The notes beneath the pieces were generated by a model that was given only the letters and a program-made list of their open reading frames with translations, was not told where the DNA came from and made no database searches. This document shows, in pieces, positions 1 to 12,700 of a stretch of 64,000 bases of DNA. The stretch is from Chaetoderma sp. LZ-2023a (lineage: Eukaryota; Mollusca; Caudofoveata; Chaetodermatida; Chaetodermatidae). The stretch covers positions 86,637,671 through 86,701,670 of the forward strand of contig CM067366.1 in NCBI GenBank assembly GCA_034401795.1, given 5' to 3'. Position 1 is the first letter of the stretch. Each line of letters begins with the position of its first letter. A program made the translations under genes and the position numbers.

Positions 1-1
1 A

Positions 2-235
2 CATCATTGCATAAATCAACTAAGCGTTCTACGAGGTGACCTCAAGAAAGCAGGACTTGGTACACTCAACTCAAGAATGAACCTGAGGAAGCTAAGGAAT
101 TTGGCTGAAGACAAGACACAGTTGGCAAAAGTGAAGAAGGACTGATTGCAGCTGTATGATGTTTCTACTACTACAGCCGCAGAATACAGTAATCATACAT
201 GTGATCATAGGCACCAGAATTTCGATTTCAAATTT
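2..235 (+). pseudogene. 3' end of a non-LTR retrotransposon (LINE family A), truncated by the window edge
   Basis: The reading frame from base 2 to the stop at 143-145 encodes a short basic C-terminal tail containing RGDLKKAGLGTLNSRMNLRK and AEDKTQ. The same tail is found on the minus strand at 43.2 kb, where it follows a recognisable reverse-transcriptase C-terminal region (SLFGHVLRMPED). The ~55 bases after the stop (tgcagctgt... to cagtaatcatac) also match the 3' UTR of that second copy, so this is a LINE 3' end and not a host gene. Most of the element lies outside the window. The clade is not assigned with confidence. Confidence 0.75.
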
Positions 236-269
236 TAATTGGTAGATTTTTCCTGTGAAAATTTTTTTC

Positions 270-366
270 TATCTTGTTTAATGTAACGATTCGTGTATAT
301 TTAAATGCAAATCCTTCAAATGCTAATGGTCCAGGTGAGCGTCACAGGCCCTTGGGCCTCTTGTTA
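270..366. mobile_element. Right-end fragment of the GCTCACCTGG/CCAGGTGAGC-bounded dispersed element
   Basis: Contains tggtCCAGGTGAGCgtcacaggcccttgggcctcttgtt, written here as two joined motifs: CCAGGTGAGC followed by the cacaggccc-ttgggcctc tail. The same end occurs at 8743-8775 in a full-length copy. Only the terminal ~100 bp are present. Confidence 0.5.
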
Positions 367-716
367 TGGTGGTCACAGAATGATTTCATTTCAGTGGGGC
401 ATACTTGGGGGAGGGAGGAGATGGAAGATGGTAGATGGTGTTCTTGCATTGGCATTGGTTGTAGGTGTGGATACCTGGAGGGGTGGGTGGAGGGGTGGTG
501 TAGTGTCCTCTACCACTATGCCAGTAATCTTTAACACATGGTTTTATCAGTATCTTACAGTATCTAAAATATCATCTTTTCACTTTTTTCATCATCTCAT
601 TACACGCATGCACGCACGCACGCATGCACGCACATCAATATACCATTCACTTTGGGTGAATCACGTGTAAGCTTCTCTGTACATGTTCTAATTGTTTGTT
701 TATAAATTCCTTTTAG
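367..716. other. Intronic sequence upstream of the first visible UCHL exon; simple repeat at 600-632
   Basis: No exon or known repeat is recognised apart from an alternating acgc/atgc tract at 600-632. The 3' end (690-716) is pyrimidine-rich and ends in TTTTAG, the acceptor of the exon that starts at 717. The frames open here show no family resemblance. Confidence 0.4.
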
Positions 717-764
717 GACATGGGATCTGCCCATGATGAGAGTGCTCATGAAGGACAAACAAAG
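717..764 (+). CDS. UCHL3: UCHL exon (crossover-loop/SAHEGQT segment), 48 bp
   Basis: Acceptor ttccttttag precedes base 717 and donor gtatga follows 764. It encodes DMGSAHDESAHEGQTK in phase 0 on both sides. Human UCHL3 has the closely similar SAHEGQTEAPS across the matching exon border, so both boundaries are supported. This segment forms the end of the loop that crosses over the active-site cleft in this family. Confidence 0.9.
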
Positions 765-3700
765 GTATGATGTGGTGCGTGTATATGTGCATGTATGTGT
801 GTATGTTTGCATGTGGCTAGATATACAGATATGTGTATGTTCATGTGCATGTATACATATGTGTGGCATGTATATGTATCTGGGTTCGTAAGCAGGTATG
901 AAATATTTTGTGTTACCACTGGAAAAGGTATGAAAAATGATCAGTTGAATTTAAACAGGTATAATGCGAATGTCGTCCATGGAAATGTAATTACATATAT
1001 GTTTGAGTTAAACTTCATTTAAAAATTCATGGAAAAATGCAAATACATTCCAGAATCACACTGCCGAAACCGATATTGTGTGTGTGTGTGTGTGTGTGTG
1101 CGTGCGTGTGCATGCGTGCGTGCGTGCGCGCATGAATGAGACTATTTTTGAAAATTCGCTGCCGAAATCACTGGCTCATTAACCAAGCTAGTCATCCTAG
1201 TAGTAGGTTTTCAAAAATAGTTTTCTGAGAAAAATTAAATTTTCTTGAATAAATTTGCGGGTTATAGGATGGGGGTGGGAGTGGCAGAGTGCCCATCTAA
1301 GATATTCAAATTTGGATACATTTTCTTTGGGTGGTGTTGAGGGCGGGGAGTGGAGGGGATGGAGGTTAGGGGCATGATTTGTCATTCACATAGAAATTCT
1401 GTCCTATTTGTTTGATACTGTAGGATCTACCAATATATTAATTTTTATATACTGACTGTATTAATGTCAGCCCATACGTGTGTCGTCCTTTAGTGGCTAA
1501 GATTAAGATTCTTGCTTAGTAAATGTCACTCATTTACAGGCCAAGAGAAGGATGTTTTTGATAATTTACTACTGAAATGACTGATTCATTTATAGAGCCA
1601 GTCATTCCAGTGGTAACAATTAAAAAATTCTCTTGCCCTGCAAATGGACATTCCTCAGGGCCATTGAGAGGCCTGTCTTGGCCGACATGACCATTAAAGT
1701 GTTAAGATTATCCATTAATTTGTCCCTTGAATTGTGATGTGATAGGGAACTTATTCCACTGAATAGTTGCAAAATTCCTTTATATTTTTTAATAGTTGAA
1801 AGGTTGATAAGCAATCCAAGTATACAGAAAAGCTATATGTTGAAATTAAGCAACAAGAACTCTGTCAACATATTTTCAAAATATTTAATTCAATCCTGTC
1901 TTAGAGTGTGGCTTCCACTGTTTGTATACATGTGTAACCTGTTGAGATGAAATGGATAAAATGTATTGTCCAAAGTGCATGGTTTCTAGATAGAAATATC
2001 AGTTTTTTGATGTTCAAGGGAAACAACTCCTCACTTTATTTAGCATTTAACCTAAACAGTAAAGAATTGTTTCCCATTTAATGTTACATTTAATATAAAT
2101 CAGGATGTCTGTTAAGTCAGGACAGAAATCATAGAATGATAGTTTTGTCTCCCCTTTAATGGTCAAATTAGCTAATATAATGACCTTGAGAGCTGTCTAT
2201 TTCTATGCGGAGACATAGCTCTTTTAGAAGATTTACTAATGGAATGCAAGCCAGACATCACAATGGTAAATTTTCCAAAATAGTCTGCACTAGCCCCGGG
2301 TGTCTACTAGATTAGTTTTTTTTGCCATACATGTACATTATTCAGGGGCATCATGTAAGAAATATTCTGTGTAACCCTTTAACTCTCAAATTTCTTTTTT
2401 TAAATTCAATTTTTTCAATGAAAATGTCTCTGCAGACTAAGAGAAGACAATTTTTGAAAATTTATCTCTGGAGTGACTGGCTCGGTTACCGAACCAGTCA
2501 TTCCAGTGGTAAATTTTCAAAAATGCTCTTTTCTTGGTCTGCAAATTTACATTTCTCAATACTGCTGCTGAAGCCGTTTTTGGCTGGTATGAGTGTTAAA
2601 CGGTTAACTGAACCGCACTCAGTTTCTTCTACAAGTAGCAGACACACCCGCTCACTCCGCCAGGCAGATACACTGAATGGACGAATCCGGTTTTAGCTAT
2701 ACCTCTCCCATCTTTAGCTAAGCTCCACCTACACTGATTGATGGATAAACTGGATCCTCCATTGAAAGGAAACAGCGACCACCAATCACGAGCTGATGAA
2801 CATATGAATTTATTAATCTTATCGTTAACACTCGAAATACATTCACAGAAAGATAGATTTTCTCATAATTTTACCATTGGAATAACTGTCTTGGTTATCT
2901 GTATTTGTCGTCATAGCTGCCTTACGTTCATGGTGTGTTATTTGTCTGTGTTTTCAGGCTCCGTCCGCTGATGAACACGTTGCGGGACATTTTATTACCT
3001 TTGTCTGTGTAGAAGGAGGACTTTATGAACTAGGTAATTAAACAATTAATAAGATAGATTGGTATACAGTCAAGGCTTCAGTGTGTACCAATCTTCCTAG
3101 CACCTTTCTAGAACTAGGGTAGCAGTTCACTATTGTAATGTATAGTTTAAAGGTGAATATTCACAGCAGAATACTTGAAAATAAAATTAAAATTGGATAC
3201 CTTTAGAGGGTTAAATTGTGGGCGTAGATGTAATGAAACGAAACAAATCTTAAAATATGATGATTTTATTCCATACAAATTAATATAATTTTTTAAGTTG
3301 TCAAAATTAATTAGAGACACGACTCCCTAATTCAAATTGACTAGAAAAATTGTTAATTTATACGGATTGAAATAATATGTTAAGATTTATTTTGCTTCAT
3401 TACATTGAGGTACACAATTTAAGCCTCTAAAAGTATATAATTTTAACAATTTTATTTTCAAGCATTCTGCGTAAATATGCACCTTTAATAATAATGGATG
3501 GGTTCAATCTGTCGCTCAAGTATCTGATGTCATAATCAAATATTCCACATGCTGGCTGACATCACAATCAAAATGACATCGCTGCGTCACAAAGCTCGAA
3601 TAGATTGTCACGATTATGTACGAATTCACCCTTCCAGAGTACCCACCCATCATATGACGTCATAATGAACTGCCAAATTCACCCTTCCAGAGTACCCACC

Positions 3701-6700
3701 CATCATATGATGTCATAATGAACTGCGTGATGTGTACAATGACATTATAATGAATGACGTCGATAAGTATGTCACGATTGCATATTTGAAGATGGTCTAT
3801 GCGTTGTTGTACAAATTGTTTGCTTTTACTATTTAATAAATATTGTGTTGAATATTTTGAAACTAATTTGACTGGGCGCTGTTGCTACCATAGGCAGCAA
3901 CAGCACACAGTCAAATTGGTTACAAAATATCCAACAGCTTCCCTGTATAGTTTTCAGGAAATTGATAGCTAGGGCATTTGGTGATCGATCAATCTCAACA
4001 CGGCGAGGTGTGGGTGGAACTTAGCTAGTGATGGGCGGGGCATAGCTAAAAATGGCAAGGTCCATTGTATGTCTTTAATGAATGTACATTTTAACAACCC
4101 GCCTGGAAAAAACTTTAAAAATGCTGCCTGTCACTATGGCAGTCACTAACCAGTTGGTACCTGTCATACTCTGATTCCTGCCTGCCACAGGGATGTCTTA
4201 ATCAAGCGCATGGTGTAAGCAATGTAGGATTGAACTTGAATTGGACGACATGTGAGAATTGAAACAATGGTCGCTAAAAAAGTAAACTTACTACCAGTGT
4301 GCCGTTTTATCGGACTTGCCTTGATAAAGTTGAACAGGTCTGTGACTTTCTCAATTTCATTTCAAACGGATGAACGAATGTCATCGCTTACCGACACATC
4401 TATTGTATCCGCGAATCTGGTTGGACAAATTCGTGCTGATGTATGCATTCTAAGCATGGTTCGAAATTAGTGAAAAGTTGATGGACTACCAGGCTTGGCA
4501 AATTAGTAGTCCGTCTAAAAATTAGTAGTCGGTAAGGCGTATATGCGACAAGTAGTTTACACAAATTGCACAAATGTGACATGAACAGATGGTTGAATAA
4601 TTAATAGTGGACTTCTGAGAATATTGAGGATAGTGTATCAGTCTTCAAGTCTACAGTAGCCAGTATTGTCATTTGTCAGTATAACATATGTCAGATTCAG
4701 AATATACATGTACTGGCTCTGGCCAAGGTCAGGGAGTATAGGAAACCTAAAATAATATGTATTGGCAGATTTGGCAATTACATTGATTGGAAGCTGTTGC
4801 TGCTTAAGGCTGCAACATATCCCAGTCAAATTATTTTCAAAAAAATCAATTATGTACCGCCCAAGAATACTGTGATTTCATTGACTAGGGTTAACATATA
4901 TTTTGTAACTTACCAACCTACATCACATATCCCTTTCAACTGGTAGACTAAACAAAGTACACATCATTCAATACATTGTAAGAAGGCTGAATGGTGTTAG
5001 TGCTTAACTAGAAGCTGTTGTGGGCTATGGCAGCTGTGAGCAACAGGTCCCCCTTAAAAACTTGAAACATATTCAGCAGCTTATTAAGATGAAATTGAGT
5101 TTCTGCGATACTATGACTTCGGTTGACAAAGTTAACAATTTTTATTTAAAAATTACTAATGGTTGTTTTCTCTGGCTTAAATAGTGAATGATAAAAAGGT
5201 TTAGTGTGATCAGTGTGTATCAATCGGCCCACGTGTTACTAGTTTTACTACGAATACTACGAATGCTATATATAGAGATACTACTACGTAATTCATAAAA
5301 TTACCGCGTAAAACATTGTTTATTTTCTTTACTTTCGGTAGTTTCATTGCGATTCATTGGTTGCTTTCTATATAGTTATATTTATTAACCAATAATCTTG
5401 CGAGAAAGTATGTTCCCGACTGGAGAAGAGAACTCGAGAACACTCAGCAATATGTCGAAGGCGACATGCCATTTTAAATGTGTTGCTGACGCGAATCAAG
5501 TGCGATACGCCGCCGTACCATGGCTAACTATACTGTGTCGGCCTTGATTTGGGGATGTGCTAACAGGAGTTTAGCATTCGCGATGATATAACTCAGTTTC
5601 CGAGACAAACATTGTCTAAATCAACCTGAATCAGCCTGGATAAACTTGTATTTTTAAAGTTTATCATAATGCTAACTAATGACGAGGCAGTGACCAATAG
5701 CTATACCCCCCCCCCCCCCCCCCCCCCCCCCTATAGGAGAATTTAGATTTACAAGAGATTCTGTTGCGAGCAATATGTCGACGACCGTGAATACCCCGTG
5801 TACATATTGCGAGTTTCTGACTGGTGTCCAAACTCAAAACTGAAGTGTGTGTAACAGTTTATTATTATACCGGAATGAGGAAGCTGTTAGCGCATGCGCG
5901 CATCGCTCGCTTATAGAATTTGACAGATCAACATGACATTTTCACGGTAAAATACATAAACTAAAACATTAAATACACACATTGCTGCCGGACAAAAGGA
6001 CAAGTCCCAAATTTATTGTGCCTGTCAACTATCTATTTACTATTGTACGATGACCGTGACCGGCGCCTTATTTCCAGGCTTGAATAAACATTCTGTTAAA
6101 TATTTAGAAACTAATTTAACTGGGAGCTGTTGCTGCCATTAGCAGCCACAGCTCCCAGTCAAATTAGTTTCAAAATGTTCAACAGCTTACCTGTATAGTT
6201 ACATTGAAATGTAAATTCTGGAATTCAAGTTTCAAAGATTCAAATCCATTCCAACATGCATACAAAATGGGCGTGCCTTAGCTATAAATGTGTTCCTCTG
6301 CACAAGCACAAATTTCAGTCCCCACTATTTTTTCGGAGACCAAGACACTAGTTGGGAATACTTGTTTTCTAGAACAACAAATCTGTTATATTTGAGTTGA
6401 ATTTGATCAGCTGGTTCCCATAAGTAGCTCTGTATAGACAAAAAGGATGGATCTTGAGGCGGGTGAGGAGTGGGTGATTTATCATCTGATTTAATGAGAC
6501 ACCATCAATTCCATTTTCATGAAGGCTGAGAGACTACCTGTCTTTGTTAATTCTTTAACTTTGAAATTTATTAAATAAATAAATGTCCAATTGCTGACTA
6601 ATTAAGACATATATTTAATTTTAATGTGATTCCTAGTTTGATTTTTAACTCACCAAATGAGTTTATGCCATCGCAAAGCTTCCATTGTCCACTCGGCTAT

Positions 6701-9700
6701 CCATCACCAGCTTTTTCTTTAACCCTCAAATTTGTTCAAGAAAAATTAAATTTTCTCATAGAAAATGTCCAATTGCAGACCAAGAGAAGCCTATTTTAGA
6801 AAATTTATCACTGGAATAACTGGCTCGGTTATCAAGCCATGCCTGGCTTGGTTATTGAGCCAGTCATTCCAGTGGTAAATTAAAAAAAAAAAGGCTTGGT
6901 CTACAAATGGATATTTCTCAAGACCACAGCAGAAGCCATTTTTGGCTAATATGAGTGTTAAAGGGTTGATTAATTGTTAATAAACGACAAGTCATAGCTT
7001 TTTTTAAACTAACCTGACTGAAAGGAACTTAGGATTCAGAACTTTGTAGTTGCAACTCGCAACTAGTATAAGTCTGTCTTTCTGTCGGTCGTTCTGTCAG
7101 CCAAGTTTCTGACATTACTGATAGAGCTGTCGCAGCTAGTACATGTATAGCGCGGTTTTCAATTAAAATGTTTGGGAGCACCACCTCTACCCACCCCACC
7201 TCGCCCCTCTCCCCTGTGGTGATGCAATGTAGGAGTTCGAATTCTATAAAGAAATGTGACTGGTCATCTGGGATTCTCTAAAATTTTGAGGCAATCTCAT
7301 CTGTGTTGAAGCAAACATGCCTGAAAAGCTCTAGCGTGGAACATCTATACACCATGCAGAAATGTGATTGAACAATTTTAGCTCACCTGGCCAGAATGGC
7401 CAATTGAGCTTATGCCGTGACGATCGTCCGTCTGTCTGGCATCCGGCAACTTTTTCTTTAAGCAACCTCAAGAACCACTGGGCCAATTTCAATTATTTAT
7501 GACAGCAACCGTAGGGCATTGAAATCCAAGTTTGTTCAAACAGCGGCCAATTTGGCCAGCTGCCATCTTAGATTTTGGCCGATTTTTAGAAACGTCTTTA
7601 ACAATCTTCTACAAATCCACTTGGGGGATTGACTCAAAACTCATGAAAGAATAGTTAGGCCAAGAGCTGAACCAGGACTATTCAAGGGAACGTGATTGGC
7701 CAAATGGTTCAATGGATCTATCTTGGATCATCTAGTTTTCACAAAAATGACTTCTCCAGAACCGCTGAAAGGATCGGGCCAAAATTTAAGAGATATGATT
7801 AGGGATTAAGTAAGGGCCATTAAATTTTGTTCAATGAAAGTTGATGTGTTTGGTGGGCATATTGGATTTTTTTATTTGATGGATTTTGAAGCCGAAAATG
7901 TTTTTATATGGGTTTTTGTGTATACTGATTGCAAATTTCCACTTTCAAAACTGCTGGATAAACAGTTTGGCGCTCATCTTAGATCTTTTTCCCGCCAAAA
8001 ACTCCTATACTAAAGCAATAGGAAATTTAAAATGTCTTCTCGGGAACCAAAGGGTCGATTTTAATAATATTTGACAGGAAGCATCCTTAGGGCATAGAGA
8101 TCCAAGTTTGTTCAAAGGAAGCCGATTAGCCAATTTGGTCATCTTAGATTTTTGGATGATTTTGAGAAATGTCTTTTACTCAGAAACTGTTTGTAGGATT
8201 GATTTGAAACTCAAGAAACATCATCTAGGGCAAAAGCAAAACCAACTTTGTTCGTGGAAATTTGATTGGCCAAACTTTGTTCGGGAAATTTGATTGGCCA
8301 AATACTCAACAACCATCTTGCATGACCTAATTTTCACGAAAATTAGTTGTCCTCCCAAACCCCTGTACATAGGGATTGGGGTGAAGGTTGGGATGTTTGG
8401 TTAGGGACTATGATCCCTCTAGTTTGTTCAATGAAGTTAGTACATTAAAATACATGGACGCCATCAACCAATCGGGTTTCACCATTTTGGTGGCCAAATT
8501 GAAAATTTGTCTGATGTATTTTGAAGCAGAAATTGATTTTGTTTATGTTTTGTGGTATGATTTCAAATTTTCTACTTTCTAAATTGTTGGATATTCGGGT
8601 TGGTGGACATCTTAGATTTTTCCCGCTAATAACTCCCATAGTGAACCCATTCGAAATTGAAAATGGCTGGTAGGATGCAATTTTGGTCAAAACCTTAGGT
8701 TCTACTTATAGCCGATGGCCATTCTAGTTAAAATGCCTATGATCCAGGTGAGCGATACAGGCCTATTGTTCCTCTGGTTCTGCTGTAAGTCCCCTATATT
8801 TGATAAGATTTGGACTTATTTTTGTGTAACTTACCTCATGGTTAAACAGTATTTACCTGGCATACTTGTCAAACAGCTGACTTATTGTCAAAGTGTTCCT
8901 AAATGGCAACTGATCACATTTCATTTGATTTCAAATACCGTAATTATACACCTTGGTAAGTTATAGCAACCAAACATCAACCCCACCCCCCCCCCCGCAC
9001 GCACGCATGCACGCACGCACGCACGCACTTGGAACCAGAATGAAAATGGTGAAAATAGCATGGTCTGTCTGTGTATAAACAATTTTTATCTAATGTATGT
9101 AAATAGCTCATCAAAAGGAATCCTAGTAATAAGAATCAATGTAAATACTAATGTGTATTGTTTGTGTGTGTATATGATCAGATTTAATGCCGCTATTAGT
9201 TGGTTATATGTCTTATTACTTTTCTCACAAAGTATGTAATTACTTAACTGTCGGACTGCTGCAAGCCACTAAGTTGACTGCGTGCTGTTGCTGCCTAACA
9301 ATAGGCAGCAACAGCGCCAAGTCAAATTAATTTCAAAGTATTCAACAACGTGTTTATTACCGGTAAATAGTAAATCCATCGAAGCCAAACAATTCATACA
9401 CTTGACAGACTTTAACCCTTTGGTGACGATAGCGGCCAAAATCGGCCTTCTTAGTGGTCTAGAGGAATGCCCATTTGCAGACCAAGAAAAGAAAATTTTT
9501 TGAAAATTTACAACTGGAATGACTGGCCCGATAACCGGGCCTGTCATTCCAGTTGTAAATTTTCAAAATTAGTCTTCTCTTGGCCTGCAAATTGGCATTC
9601 AAAAAGCAAATATTTTAATTTTGATGAATAAATTTTGTCACTAAAGGGATAACTGTTCCTGATGGAGCTAGATACATGTATGCCATTCAATATGCATTTT

Positions 9701-12700
9701 AATTGTGATGTCACATAATGGACCTTTCCAGTTTCACCCATACCCCGCGCATCTCTAGCTAAGCTCCACCCACGCTTCGGCCATGTTGGGATCCATTGAT
9801 CCCAGAACTCCCTGACTATTAATTTCCAGAAAACTGCAGCTATGCTGTTAAATATTTTCAAACTAAGTTCAGTCAAATTAGTTTCACAATATTCAACAGA
9901 ATGTTTATTGAATTGTAAAGACATACAATTCGTACAACATGTCGGACTATTAAGCATTAAAGAAGGACTATTTGGAACCATTCATGACATCATGATTGTG
10001 ACGTCATCCTACATATCACTTAGTTCACTATGATGTCAGATGATTGTTGGATAAACTGGAAAGTGAATTGATTTTGATGTCTTATACTTGAGTGGTAGAT
10101 CAGATCTCTCCATTCTGGCACATTTTGCCATTTGTTGACGGATCAACACCAAATTTGGCAGATATGTTTTCCTTTTGACAATATCATAATGTTGCCACTT
10201 GTCAACAAAACTGCCCCTTTTTGACCATTTTCTTCTGGAATTCCCAGAAATTCTAAGTATGAAACTCAAAACGATAAGTACTAATTTCCTTTACATTAGA
10301 ACTTTAAACCACAGTTATCGAGCCAGTCATTCCAGTGGTAAATTTTCAAAAATAGTCTTCTTTATTCTGCAAATGGACATTCCTCAAGACCAATGCAGAA
10401 GGCCTTTTGGCTGATATGAGTGTTAAAGGGTTAAAGGCTAAATGGCACCCCCCCCAAGCTTCCACACACACTCATAGTAAAAAAATTATTGGTAACTAAA
10501 AAAATCATTGGCGGGCTGTAGCTACCACGCACGCACGCACGCACGCACGCACACGCGTGCTCGCGCACTCCCTCACATTTTGACAAGTTGTTGATTAAGT
10601 TGTAATATTAACTCTAACACTTGAAATGTTGGTGTCTTGATCAATTTCACCATACTGTACAGGAAATCTAGTGAATATTTGAAAACTAATTCAACTGGAA
10701 CCTGTTGCTAACATAGGCAGCAACAGCTATCAATCTAATGGACATAATCAATTACATCACATTTAGACTGACTTCGCCATCATAACTGACAGATATACTC
10801 TGTCATGAAGCTGGAATAGTCTTTCAAGGGTATGAACTGTATGTCTTCGATGGATTTACTATTTAATAAATGTTCTGTTAAAAACATTGAAACTAAATTT
10901 ACTGGGAATTCAGGGTTTAATCGATCCAAGCACCGGAAAACTGGGCAGAGCTTAGCTAGAGATGGGCGGGCCATCGCTGGAAATGGATCCCTCTATTGCT
11001 TTCAGAATATTGAACAGAATATAGATAGCTCAAATTAGAAAGAATTTGTTCTTTCTGCTGTATGAGCATTAGGTAGTAAAAGACTACCCATAAACCAGTG
11101 GTTTAATTTGAGCCGGTCTTTCGTGTTTGTATCCTTGTGTTTTAGACATTCATTTGCTATGCTATGTATTTTAATGGTTATGTTTTAACCCTTTCACTGA
11201 CAAATCCTTGAAAAATTCAATTCTTTGCGATATAAAACTAGTTCTGTTGAATATTTTGATATTATTTTGACTGGAAGCCAGTCAAATTAATTTCAAAATA
11301 TTCAACTGTTCCTGTATGGTTGCCTTGAAAATGTGTTATGGGGAATTCAGTGTTGAAAGGGTTAAACTTGTTCGTCGCTATAATGATGATATTTCAGGCG
11401 AGCATCAGACCTTCTAGAACAATCATTTTAACTTGATTTGTAAAGATTTCTCTGGAGAAAGATTGTAATATTATTTTTTGCAGATGGCAGGAAGGGTGGA
11501 CCAATTCGTCATGGCGATTCAACACCAGATACATTCCTTAATGTAAGTATTTATATACGTAAATAGTTGTACATATAGTAGAAACATTGTTATTATTTTC
11601 AGATGGCGTTAAGAGTGGACCAATTCGTCATGGTGATTCAACTCCTGGGACATTCCTTAGTGTAAGTAGATGTATGTGTATGTAATGGATGCATATCTAA
11701 TGCAGAGTTGGTCTGGTGGTAACGTTTGTGGTCTAGGCGCTGTCACCTGTTTTGGGTTTGGTCCCCATCGATGCTAGTACCTTAATGCCACGAATACCTG
11801 TATAAACAGAGATCTCATGCTTAAACCCTTATCACTCTGATGTCAGTATTCTAGATCTTTTTGTCACTAGCAAAGAATCTGGTGTACATTTTTGTAGACG
11901 AGTTTGCTGTCATAGACATTTGTTAAAAAATGAATACCAGATCATCTTTTAATTTAATTTAAAAATTTTTAATTTTACCATCCGTATTGTAACGATTAAT
12001 GGTCAAGTGTGGTGAAGACATTTCTGCTTAACTGTCTCGCGGCTGTGAGCTGATTCGCGATGTTCCAGTTACACTGCTTGATTGCGGCTTTCTGGAAAAC
12101 GTAAGATAGTCCCAAATTGTGGCTTTCACCCCAATGCTTGATCAGTTGATGTCATTTGACTAGTCTTCGTAATTAACCCATATTTCAAATATTAAGATTT
12201 TAAACTATATTCTCATTGGTCTGTGAGACTTGATCCTGTAACCATCTGAATAAATATACAAATGTCAATGTCAAAGTGAAATGATTTTTCAAGAATATTT
12301 GCAAGACAGCAAGCAACCCAACCAAACATGCACACACACCCAAACTATGCCCACACATCCACCCACACATACGTGATATGCATACATGTATGTAAAGGTG
12401 CATGCGCACAAACCCACCCAACGGCCACTCATCAACCAACCAGAACTGACACATGCATGCATCCATCCACTCACAGGCACACATGCACGCACACACGCAC
12501 GCACGCACACTGGAACTGAGTCCCATTTTGTATCACTATCAACCGAGTCATAAAATTATCGCATTGCACAAGCTTTATCTTCGCCGAGGTTGATAATCAT
12601 GGTATCTGATAGGAAATGGGACTGTTTGAGATTATATTTATCATATTTATACTGATATTATAACAATTTTTCCAATAAGGTTGATCTCTGAAACCTGTGT

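Noticed and set aside
2-145. An exon of the UCHL gene
   Set aside because: The encoded peptide matches the LINE tail at 43.2 kb, not the ubiquitin hydrolase.
12200-12526. Cys-rich and His/Thr-rich frames on both strands
   Set aside because: Alternating CA/CG simple sequence.
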